Source: Branchiostoma floridae (Eukaryota > Chordata > Leptocardii > Amphioxiformes > Branchiostomatidae). Taken from it: DNA of 64,000 nucleotides. Positions within the stretch are counted from its first letter, which is position 1. Every line of letters begins with the position of its first letter. The stretch is from positions 5,226,626 to 5,290,625 of the forward strand of contig NC_049990.1 of NCBI RefSeq assembly GCF_000003815.2, written 5' to 3'. Position numbers and translations under genes: made by a program. A model generated the notes under the pieces. It ran no database searches. It was not told where the DNA came from and saw only the letters and a program-made list of their open reading frames with translations. This document shows, piece after piece, positions 12,501 through 24,500 of the stretch.

Positions 12501-15500
12501 TTCTGATCTCTACTGTATACTTTTGAAAGGAAACCTAGAGCCTAAGGCGTTGTTAAGTATTATATAGAACTTACAGGCTGTCGTAGTAGTACTGTAGAAG
12601 TTTAGAAGTAGTAATAGTAGTAGGAGAGAAGTAGTAGTGGTGGTGGTGATAGTAGTAGTAACAAAAGCAACATAAGTAGTAGATGTAGTAGCAGAGATGG
12701 AAGTAGTTGTAGTAATGATGGTAGTAGTAGCTGGTGATTCGTTCTGATTAGTATCAGAACTAAAAACGTGGCTATGATATCAGTCCTATACTCTGAAGCC
12801 TACTTCTTGATGGAAACAAAAAGCCTATAGCTAGGGCTTTGTTCAGAACTAGATAGAACTTACGGGATGCAGATCTCGTGGTAGTAGTAGCCGTTGTAGT
12901 TGATGAGTTTGTCGTTGATGTCGAACTCGTTGTGACAGCCGGAGCAGTACTGCTTCTCTCTGGAGGGTTTCTGTACCAGAATCTCCTGGTGACGGGGTGG
13001 GGAGGGACGTTTGGGGGGTGTCGGCTCCTCCCAGATGTCTTCTACGGAATCCTCCTTGTAAATCTGCTGTTGCCTGTCAATGTGAGGGAACACTTAGGTG
13101 GTTACGATCATGTATTAAAACATCGTGACTTCGCAATTGCTGTCATAGCAATACGGCACGTTGAAAGACATATAGTAAGTAAACCGCCCTTCGGGGTAAC
13201 GCATGGGGAAGGCCATGCAAGATCGATACTACTGAGCAGCCATGGTGGTTCGGGTGGCAGACGCTGAGAGGCACCGGACATAAGTCAAGTAAGCCAAGTC
13301 AGCGTAACGCACTATGAGTTAATAAGGTAACTGTAATTAGTTTGTTTGTTTGTTTGTTTGTTAAAGGTTTATTAGTTAAAGGTTTTTATGTTATAACTGT
13401 AATTGTGAAGGGTGTAATACGTTTCAATACTATACAAGATATGTATATATATATATATCATCATATGAGAGCTAGTCTGTAAATGGCTGTGTGATGCGTC
13501 TAGTGTGTAGGCGTAGCGGTAGTGTGCTTGCCACTTCTCGCTTTCAGCCCTCACCGCTGGCTAGCGGAGCTGCTCGCAGCACTGCGAAAAGAGAGCCGAG
13601 TGCGTAAGTCTCTCCCGCCAGTACATAGCCTCTCCACAGCAAGTCCCCATGCAGTGCCTCCTCGTGGCTACAGACGGAAACTGGGCACCGTAAGGCCCCA
13701 GGCTAAACTGCAGGGAGCTCGGAGGAGGTCTGGCCCCCAGACGCACGGCATGCATGGCCCACCGGCGTGTGGACACGCCCTGATGCCTGCGAACCAGACC
13801 CCCAGCTATGGGCAAATAGCGCGGGTAGACGGAGCTCGTCAGCCTTGGATGGCAGTTCGTCTAGGGGAAGGAAAACCCTGATTCAAAAACCTCCGCTGCC
13901 TTGCGGCTATACCCAGTCCTGGGAAAGGCTACGGGAGTTAACCCAGAGAGAAAATCCGTAGTGGAGTACGTGAGGCGGTTGGCTGCCAAACTCTGACATC
14001 CTTCCGGCAACTCCTGCAGCCAAACCAACGCCAAGTGTCACGCTTCGCGTTCCCTTGGACCACGTCGGTGAGGTCGAGAGGGGGGTCCTGTTGTGTTTTT
14101 GGGCAGCGCAGGTCCTCCATAAACCTGCCCAGGCTTAGCACTCTGGAGAGGTCACTCCAGTCGCCCCCATCACTGGGGGTGAGAAACAAACCGGGAGACA
14201 GCAGTTTACGGGTTATAAGTCCCTGCTAAATTGACGTAAAGCGGGACGCCACGGGCTGCCTTTGACAGTGGGATGGATCTTCGTAATCCTATTGGTCAGT
14301 CACCGCCCGCTTTAAGCCGGGCAGCCCCCGGCCAGTTAGGTACTGACCCGTCACGATCTGCCTGCTCCATCGGGTGCTTGGAGCTTAGAGTCTTACTCGA
14401 CAAGTGGATCGTATGCCGTGCACCAGACAAACAAGAAAGAAATAAAAAGAGAAGACAAAAGACCCCAGCCCTTCGTATCGGTAGCTGGAATGTTCGCACT
14501 ATGCGCACTGGCCTGTCCGACGACCTAACGGATATAGAGGACATCCGCAAGACTGCAGCGATTGATCGTGAGCTCTACAGATTAAACATAGATATAGCTG
14601 CCTTGCAAGAAACACGACTTCCTGAGAGTGGCTCCCTTAAGGAGGACTCCTACACCTTCTTCTGGAAAGGAAAAGGAATGGAAGACACTAGAGAACATGG
14701 AGTCGGCTTTGCCGTCAGAAATACCTTGCTGAACAAGATAGAGCCACCCACAGGGGGCACAGAAAGGATCATTACCCTACGTCTCTCTACGCACGAGGGT
14801 CCTGTCCACCTTCTATGTGTTTATGCGCCAACGTTGCAGGCTACCTCTGAAGTCAAAGACCAGTTCTACGAGCAACTTGATAGTGCCATTAGGAAAACCC
14901 CAGCATCAGAGCATATCTTCATTCTGGGAGACTTTAACGCTCGGGTAGGCTCGGACCATGAGTCCTGGCAGACCGCGCTGGGCCATCATGGGATTGGTAA
15001 AATGAATGAGAATGGGCAAAGACTCCTTGAGCTATGCTGCTACCACAACCTCTGCGTAACAAACACCTTCTTTCAGAACAAAGCTATCCATAAAGCGTCC
15101 TGGCGACACCCCAGGTCGCAACACTGGCACCAGTTGGACCTAGTTATCACACATCGAACTTCTCTTAACAGTGTGTGCAACACAAGAGCGCACCACAGTG
15201 CAGACTGTGATACCGACCATTCTCTTGTTGCCTCAAGGATAAAGTTAAGACCCAAGAAGCTGTATCATACAAAAAAGAAAGGCCAGCCAAGAATTGATGT
15301 CAGCAAGACCATGCTACTAGACAAAAACCAGAAGTTCCTAAAACGCCTTGAAGAAACATTGAGCAACACCCAACTGCAGGACGCAGAGCACAGGTGGGAC
15401 ACACTGAGTAAAACCATCCATAGTGCAGCTGTCCATACCTATGGGAAGAAAGAGCATAAGAACACTGATTGGTTTGAAGCAAACATCTCAGTGCTGGAAC

Positions 15501-18500
15501 CCATCATGGACAAGAAACGCGAAGCTCTGGTTAGCTACAAGCAAAACCCTAGTAGTCAGAACTTGCAGGCACTGAAAGCTGCCCGACACGAAGCCCAGCG
15601 GGTCTCACGCCGCTGTGCTAACAACTACTGGCTCCTGTTGTCAGAGCGCATCCAGCTTGCTTCAGCAACTGGAGACATCAGGAGGATGTACGAGGGCATC
15701 AAACAAGCCACGGGCAAACCAATTAAAAAGAGTGCACCCCTCAAAGCAAAGTCAGGAGAGATCATTGCTGACAAAGACAAACAAATGGCACGTTGGGTAG
15801 AACATTACTTGGACATCTACTCAACAGAAAACCAAGTCTCTCAAGATGTACTAAACAACATTGAAGACTTACCTGTCCTTGTAGAGCTGGATGCTGAACC
15901 CACCATTGAAGAGCTTAGTAAAGCCATTGACTCCATGTCAAGTGGGAAGGCACCGGGTGAGGACAATATCCCAGCCGAGATCATCAAGTGTGGAAAACCT
16001 GCCCTGCTAAAACCACTACATGAGCTGCTATGTCTCTGCTGGAAAGAGGGCAAGGTACCCCAGCCAATGCGTAACTCAAAGATCATCACTCTGTATAAGA
16101 ATAAGGGAGACCGCACTGATTGCAACAGCTACAGAGGCATATCTCTGCTAAGCATCGTGGGAAAAGCCTTTGCCAAAGTAGTCCTCACCAGACTTCAGGT
16201 TCTGGCCGACCGGGTCTATCCAGAATCCCAGCGCGGTTTCCGTGCCGAGAGGTCTACAACAGACATGATTTTCTCCGTACGCCAGCTTCAGGAGAAGTGT
16301 CGGGAACAGCAGCGGCCGTTATATATAGCCTTTATAGACTTGACAAAGGCTTTTGACCTCGTCAGCAGGAAAGGCCTGTTTCAACTCTTGCACAAGATTG
16401 GTTGCCCCCCACAGCTGCTTAGCATCGTCATCTCCTTCCATGAGAACATGCAGGGTGTGGTTAGTTTTGACGGGGAAACCTCCGAACCCTTTGCAATTCG
16501 GTCTGGTGTGAAACAAGGGTGTGTCCTGGCCCCAACCCTGTTTGGGATTTTCTTCTCTCTCCTGCTGAAGTTTGCGTTTGGTAACTCCACACAAGGTGTC
16601 CATCTACACACCCGCAGTGATGGGAAGTTATTCAACCTGGCCCGACTGAGAGCCAAGACAAAGGTTCGCTCAGTCATGATCAGGGATCTGTTGTTTGCTG
16701 ACGATGCAGCACTGGTCGCACATGCTGAGCATGAGCTACAGCAGATGATCAACCAGTTCTCTCATGCCTGCAGGGAATTTGCGCTGACCATCAGCATAAA
16801 GAAAACGGAAGTCATGGGTCAGGATGTCCCACAGCCACCCATCATCACCATAGGCCCAGAAGTGCTTGAAGTAACAGAGCACTTTACATATCTTGGCTCT
16901 ACAATCACAAACAACCTGTCCTTAGATAGGGAAATAGACAGACGGATAGCTAGGGCGGCGGGGGTGATGACTCAACTTGGAAAGAGAGTGTGGAACAACA
17001 ACCACCTGACACTTCACACAAAACTCGAAGTGTACCGTTCATGCGTTCTCAGTACGCTTCTGTACGGTAGTGAGACTTGGACCACATATGCCAGACAAGA
17101 AAACCGCCTGGAAAGCTTCCATCTACGATGCCTAAGGCGCATTCTTGGCATCACCTGGAGGGACAGAGTGCCCAACACCACTGTTCTGGAACGTTCCTGC
17201 TCCTTGAGTATCCATCTTCTTCTCTGCCAGCGACGTCTACGCTGGCTGGGACACGTATCCCGTATGAAAGATGGGCGCATTCCGAAGGACATCCTGTTCG
17301 GGGAACTAGCAGCAGGAAAACGCCCAGTAGGCCGACCGGCACTGCGCTTCAGGGATGTCTGCAGGCGTGACATGAGACTAACTGACATTGACCCAACCAG
17401 CTGGGAACAGATTGCAGAAGACCGCACCAGATGGCGCAACACAGTCAGGGAGGGTCTTGCTAAGGGTCAGGCGAGACGAATGAAACAACTAGAGTCAAAA
17501 AGACAAAGACGCAAAGATAGACTGCAACCTGGCAATTCATCTGAATATATATGCCCAAACTGCGGACGCGACTGTCATGCGAGGATTGGGTTACAGTCCC
17601 ACAGTCGACGCTGTCAACCGCCCTAATTTCAAGGAGAGAGTGCTACCATCATCTGGAAAGATGGAAGGATGCCTACATATGAGAGCTGTTAATTAGAGTC
17701 TTTGTGCATCGTTTTGTCCACTATAGCTGCACACAGGTGTTCTAGATTTATATATGAATACTGCTGTGTCAATAATAAAGACATTCATTTATCATCATTG
17801 AAACATCTAATCTCCTACTCACTGCTCGAACCAAATCTCCGGTTGTGGTTGCGGTGCAGGAATGATGATGTAGGTGGGCGAAGTCGGCTGCTGAATTTGT
17901 TGAAATGGTACAGGTGGTTGAGTCTGTATTGTGTCTATCTCTCTGTCCACCACTTCTGTGATCCTACAATACAACACATGTCAATGGCACATGCATGCAT
18001 ACATACATACATGCATGACTCAGTAAATCAGTAGATCAATCAAGCTCTGAGTTACAGTGAGTAGTCTGGCCTCCAGTCACTCCCAGGGCTACAAGCTGAG
18101 ACTCCCCAGCACTTTAAGCTTCTATATTCGCCTTGCCAGCGAAGCCCACCCCAGTGATTTTCTTGTTGCAATTATTCAACAAAAGGCCTTACAGGAGGAG
18201 GCATCCAGAAAGGGGCCGAATTTCTGTGGGGTACATGTTGGTCCTGCTGCATAAGAGCTAGCCTGTTTTGGCCCTGGTAACAGTCAGAATTCCGTGTTAG
18301 GCTAACCAAACCCCGGCCATTGCGGTGACATTGCCCGCTTGAATTCAAAAGGCCCTTAGAGGGGCTAATTTCTTGGGGAGTATGTTGTCGAAGGTGCCGA
18401 AAAGCTGGCCTATATATTGGCTCTTGTAACAGTCTGGATTCCAGGTTACACATTGAGCTGTGCTCTAGCACATATTATGCAAAGTGATGATGTAAGGAGG

Positions 18501-21500
18501 TGGGGCGATAACATCCGAGAATGGATGGGCAAACCACTGGCAGAGTGCGCCCACAGAGCCAGAGACAGGAGGGGGGGGGCTGATACTGGACGCTACAATT
18601 ATGATAGATCCCGAACCTCAGGCATGAGGATGGGACTAGGTAAGGTAAGGCAAGGACGTAACTCACGTTTGAGTGGTTTGCCCTTTAAAGCCGCCCGGAG
18701 AAACAGGTTTAGGTTTAGGTCTGATGTTTTCCTTGTCTTTCTCCCGTTTGAGGGTCTCCATGCTTCGGTACCTCTTCCTGTCCTTCAGGGTCTCCATGCT
18801 CCGGTAGATGGTCCTCCGGTCCTTGGTCTGGGTGCCAGCCGAGTCCTGTAGTACAATCATCATCATCAGTCACTGCATTCTGCATCTATAGTATGGTTTA
18901 TTTGTCATGAACTCAAACCTATTTACCGCTTAGAAGTACATGACAGATACAGTCGTTTATGTTTAATGTTGCAACATTCGTCTATTGTAACTTTCCATTC
19001 ACCAAATATGAGGTGACAACAGATATAATCCCAGATTTCTGTTATGAAGTTTTCATTTTATATGTTGCAGCATGCACTTTAATCATATTCAATATCACAT
19101 AGAAGTGAGAAGAAGTCGAATTCACTTTCTAGAATATGTTTGTGTTGGTTGACATTGTATATATTCCATGTACAGTAGGAGCCGCTTAATTGCACAGCCT
19201 GTTTGTCAGCATATGTCGTGCAATTATCCAGCTGGTACAATAATTCGAAGTTATCCAGCTGGAACGCACTGGTTTGGGATTTTTGTATTCTGTGCAGTTA
19301 ACAAAAATGTGCGTTAATCCGCTGTGCAATTAACCGGCTTCTACGGTATCATGTCGCTTTCATCGATTTAAGTAGTGGCAACGGTACACTAACCTGTCTA
19401 GGAGCCATCTGCACACCCATGCTTTCCATCTTCGGCGAGAACTGTATGGCCATGTTGGCCGTGACCTTCCTGTCTGTCACGATCTGACCAGCGTTCAGTT
19501 GAACCAGCTCGTTGAAGATGCCCTCAATCACGGTCCCCATGTTGGCGTTTCTCATCACTTTACTCATGGTTTGTGACCCGGCGCTTGTCGTGATCGCCTT
19601 CTCCTCTTGTACGATCTGCGCGCACTCGTGTGTCTGCCATCCATCGATGTCAGACCCGCTGATGTCCGTCTGGACTTGCATGACATCCATCTTAACTTGG
19701 ACCTTCCAGGTGTCTAGCTCCGCCACCGTCAAGTCGGTCTGGATCAACATGTCGAAAGTGACTGTCGTCTTCGTCTCGACCGGTTCTGGAATCACAGGTT
19801 CGACGACTTCTTCTTTTTCTTCTTCTTTTTCTGTCTGGCAACCAACAGTGACAGTGACGACAACAGGCTCTATTGGTCGTGTAGCCTTGTCTTCGTCAGC
19901 CTCTGTTATGGTAGTCGGTTTAATCTCTTCTTTCTCCTCCACAACGTCTGTTTGACATCCAACGGTAAAGGTGACCGTGACGGCCTCGGTCGGTGCCTCT
20001 TTCTCCTCCTCTTTGACGACGTCAGTTTGAATGCCGATATTTGCCAATTCTTTTTCTTCCTTTTCTTCAACAGCCTGCTCGTCGGTTTGGATGCCGCTGC
20101 TTCTGTACTCCAGATATGCTCGACTTCCTTTGGTGCCTGTTTTCTTGCTCACTTTGATCGGTTTGTCGGTCTCGATTATCTTTTCGTCAGTCTCTCGAAC
20201 AGGTCCGACTGGCTGGACAGCTGTCTCGTCTTCCTTCTCCTCGATCTTTGCCTCTGTTTTCCAAAGTCCGGGATCCATTCTTCAGTCTGCACCAGGGTGT
20301 TGGCATAATCACGTGGCCTGCCGCCTGGAGTACCAGTCTTCTTGCCAACCTTTTTAATGATGTCTGTTTGGAGCGTCTTGCCTACTCTGACATACTCCAC
20401 TGCTTTCACTTCCTCCTTGGCCGCTTCAGTCTGAGTAGCTTTGGGATCCATGTGAGGTCCTGACTTCTGAGTTCCACTGTCCTGAACCTTAACCTTATCC
20501 GTCGCCATGGTCTTTGAAGGCTTCTTCTCGGCTTTCAAAGTTGCGATTTCCTTGACTACTCTCTCCACCTTCTCTGTCTGCGTCTCAGACGATGTCATCC
20601 CGACCCCAAGCGCCTCCGTCTGTGTCTCTCCGGCGCTCACCGCAACAACGTCTGTTCCGTGTTGCTTGTTCTGCAACTCCCTCACAATACCAATCGTCTT
20701 ATCTGTAACTTCTTTCTCCGTCTGCGTGCCTTGGCTCGTTCCTACGAAGATTATAGTAGTCAGGCTCTTATCTTCCTTCAAAGAAGCCTCTGTGATATTT
20801 TCGGCGTCAGCTGTGGTCACCTGATCTGTGTGGATATGCTTCTGTAGGAACTCTTCTTTGTCTGTCACCAGGACCTTTTCCTCCTTCGTTTCTTCTTCTG
20901 TTTGATACGCAACGGTTGTCCCCACCGCCTCTGCATCGGTTCCGATGCACTTCTCATCTTCGTCAAATTCCATGCTGGTTCCTTGGTCAATCTTTTCCAC
21001 GATGACCTTCACACTGATCTGCTTTGCAGCTTTCTCCTCTCTCTCAGTTTCTGTTGTCTTGGGCTCTTTTTCCTCGACATCAGTCTCGTTTGTTTTCTCG
21101 TCCTTTACCTCTTCGAGTGTTTCTATCGCCTTATCCAGCAGCTCTTCAATCGTCTGCGTGCCGTTATCCTGTATTTCTCTTTCAACCCCAATCTCTTTCA
21201 GAAAGATTTCTACCTTTTCTGTGGCGCTGATCTTAGATTCTTTCTCTGGTGCATCTGTCTCTTCGTCCTTCCCCACTTTCTCTTCCTTCTCTGTGACGGT
21301 GCCGACTTCTTCTGTCTTTGTTTTATCAGTTTCCTTCACCTTTGCAACTTTCTCTTCCACCTCAGTAGCAGTGCCAACGCTCTCAGTCTCCGTTTTGTCT
21401 GTCTCCACACCTTTCTGTACAACCTCCTCGTCTACCGTTGCCAGGTCTTTCTTCATCACTTCATCCAGGTCTGTCTCCAGATACTTTTCATCCTTCTCTT

Positions 21501-24500
21501 CTTGTTCTGTCTCTTCTGCCTTTTCTTCCTTAGCTTCCTTGTCAGTGGCAGTGATCTTCTCATCCGTCTGGAGATCCATTGCGGTTCCTTTATCCTCCTG
21601 AGGGATCGGGTCTGTTCCTGTGTCTTTCCCGTCTTTCTCTTCTACTTCTGTCTCCGTTTCTTTTGGTACGATAACAGGAGCAACTGTGGCCGAATCTTTA
21701 GTGTCCTTTTCCTCCTTGTCTGTACCGAGTGTCTTTCCATCCGTCTCATCCGGATCCGTCTCTGTCTGCTTCTGGTCGATTTCCTCTGGTTCAGTTTCCG
21801 TCTGTTTCGGGATCGGTGCAGGCGCGGCATCAGTCTGGATATCGGCCTCCTCTTTTTCTTCAGCATCCGTCCCGAGGAGTTTGGCGCCCTTTTCTTCCTC
21901 GTCGGTAGCGGCTACCTTGTCTGGCTTTTCTTCAACTTCCATGTCCGTCGTCTTCGATGCCTTCTCTTCCGGAGTGGTTTCTGTCAAGGAGAAGGACAAC
22001 AAAGAAATAGTACATATTCGTGAGGTTATTACCATACTAGCATTTGTGAAAAACGCACACATAGGCTTGGAAAGACGTTTCAAGTGCTCAACCAAATCAA
22101 ACTAAACACCACGTCAAAACTATCAGCAAGGAAAGATTGGGAAGAAGTCAGATGCCAGTAAATTGTATATCGTCTAACTATTTACATGTTTGCAGGAAAG
22201 ATCCAATCTTCCCGAGAAATGTAGATAAAAGCCTTTTTTCCAGCAACCACCTCTAGACATTGCACGGGTACAAAATGAGAGTCTCCGAAATTGCACTTTG
22301 CAATTTTCCTTAGCATTCAGACGTCTGCGGCTGAGAGCAGTTACTTCAAACAAAGAAGTCAAGGAATATATCTACAAAAAGGCACAAGTTTGCCGAGCAT
22401 TCTTGAAGACTGCATGGCTCTAGAAAAGGAAGGAGCGAGAACAGCGCAAGAAACGATGTCAATACAGGTCCTCAAAAATGGAAAATCTGTAACAAACCAG
22501 CAAGATACCATTTCACCAGCTTGTAAGACACAAATGTACCTGTATACTTTGAATGTTCATAATACCCATAACCAGCTGCATCCACCCTGAACTATCTTTG
22601 TACCGATATACCAGCAGGAAAGGATAAGCTGTCATAAGAAGAAACTCGTCTCCAGAAAATGAGAAGTATGCCAGCAAGTTTCGTGAGAGGTTGTCAGACC
22701 GCAACTTTCGCTCCTCTTACCAACACTTTTGGGTTCTTTTGATTCCTCCTCGGTTTCCGTTTCCTTGGGAACTACGACAGGAGCCACGGTCTCAGGTGTC
22801 TTCTCGTCTTTTTCTTCCTTCTCCGTGCCGAGGTCTTTCTCGTCGGTTTTCTCTGGATCGGTGGCAAATGTTTTGTCGTCGGTCTCGTCCGGATCCGTCG
22901 CTGTTTGCTTAGGAATGACCTCCGGAACTTCCGTTTCCGTCTCTTTAGGGACCGGATCCGGAGGAGCCTCCGTCTCAGGTGCTTTGTCTTCCTTCTCCTC
23001 CTTGTCAGTACCGACTGCCTTGGCGTCTTTCGGGTCTTCCACTGTGGCCGTTTCTTTTGGAAGAGTTTCCGGCGACTCTGTTTGTGGAGATTTGTCGTCC
23101 TTTTCTTCCTGGTCAGTAGCGGTCAGTTTGTCAGGCTTTTCTTCAACGTCTGGCTCTGTTGTCTTAGCAAGTTTTTCTTCGCTGACTGTGCCTGGACATG
23201 GAGAATTAAATATCAAATTAGTAGTAAATTCTACAAAAACGATGGCCTGTCATCTACAGGACATGACAACGCCGCTTCCACCACAAACATGTGTACAGAC
23301 CGACGTGTGGAAGTATGAGAGCATAGGAGTGACCTTATGACGTTTGAGCCATAGCCAGTCACATAATTTCTTCCATTACCTGCTCTCATACAGCACAATA
23401 TGTGGACACATGATAGACAACAAGAGCATAGGTTAAAAGAAGTAACACAAGTTTCAATGAAGAAAAATTCAAATGTAGAACCCACACCTACGATGCCCAT
23501 CCCTCGGGCTCAGATAAATAGGTGCACATTGTGAGTGATATAATTGTCAATATAAACTGAAGCCACAGAAAGTAGATACCTACAATGAATGCAGATACCA
23601 GAGCAGTGGTACCGCGCAAAACTAAAGATACCTCTATTCCAGCCTTGACTTATTCCCACCATCATGGCTTTTTATAGCTTTTGATGTCCATATCCTGCTA
23701 TTTTTCAAACACTGGTCATTGCAGAGAAGATCAGAAAGAGTATATATTTATCTGCGGTGGTCTGCGCACCATCTATCCTCTACAGCAGTTTCTATGAAAC
23801 TTAGATTGCAAGAAAAGGAAGTAAACCGACTATTGGTGGTCATTGCCATTGAAAATATAGGGTCTTAAAATAGTACGCTACGACAGAAGAAATCGAGACA
23901 AGTAGATCAACTTAAACCATACTGCAGAGAATGTGATATACTAAACGGTAATGACCACCAACACATAGCTTCTACTTGCTTTAGGAAGTGCATATACAAT
24001 GCGCAAACGAAAACCCATGGTAAAGAGAGGCAGTTCGGTAAAGAAGAACAAAAAACCTATTGTATCCATAACAATCCCAGCGCAGCACCAGCTCATAAGA
24101 CCACCTTCCAGCTTACCGACACTTTTCGGTTCTTTAGCTTCTTCTTCAGTCTCCGTTTCCTTGGGTACCACAACGGGGACGTCTGTTTGCGGAGTTTTAT
24201 CCTCCTTTGCCTCTTTTTCCGTACCCACATCCTTCTCGTCGGTCTTCTCCGGGTCGGTACCGAAAGCCTTGTCGTCCGTCTCTTCCGGATCCGTCGCTGT
24301 TTGCTTAGGAATGACCTCGGGAACTTCCGTTTCCGTCTCTTTAGGAACCGGATCCGGAGGTGCCTCCGTCTCAGGTGCTTTGTCTTCCTTCTCCTCCTTG
24401 TCGGTTCCGACTGCCTTGGCGTCTTTCGGGTCTTCCACTGTGGCCGTTTCTTTGGGAAGAGTTTCAGGCGCCTCTGTTTGTGGAGATTTGTCGTCCTTTT

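Noticed and set aside
13522-13881. A separate ORF1 of the LINE
   Set aside because: 119 codons in GC-rich 5' sequence with no gag-like, coiled-coil or zinc-knuckle pattern; equally long frames occur on the other strand.
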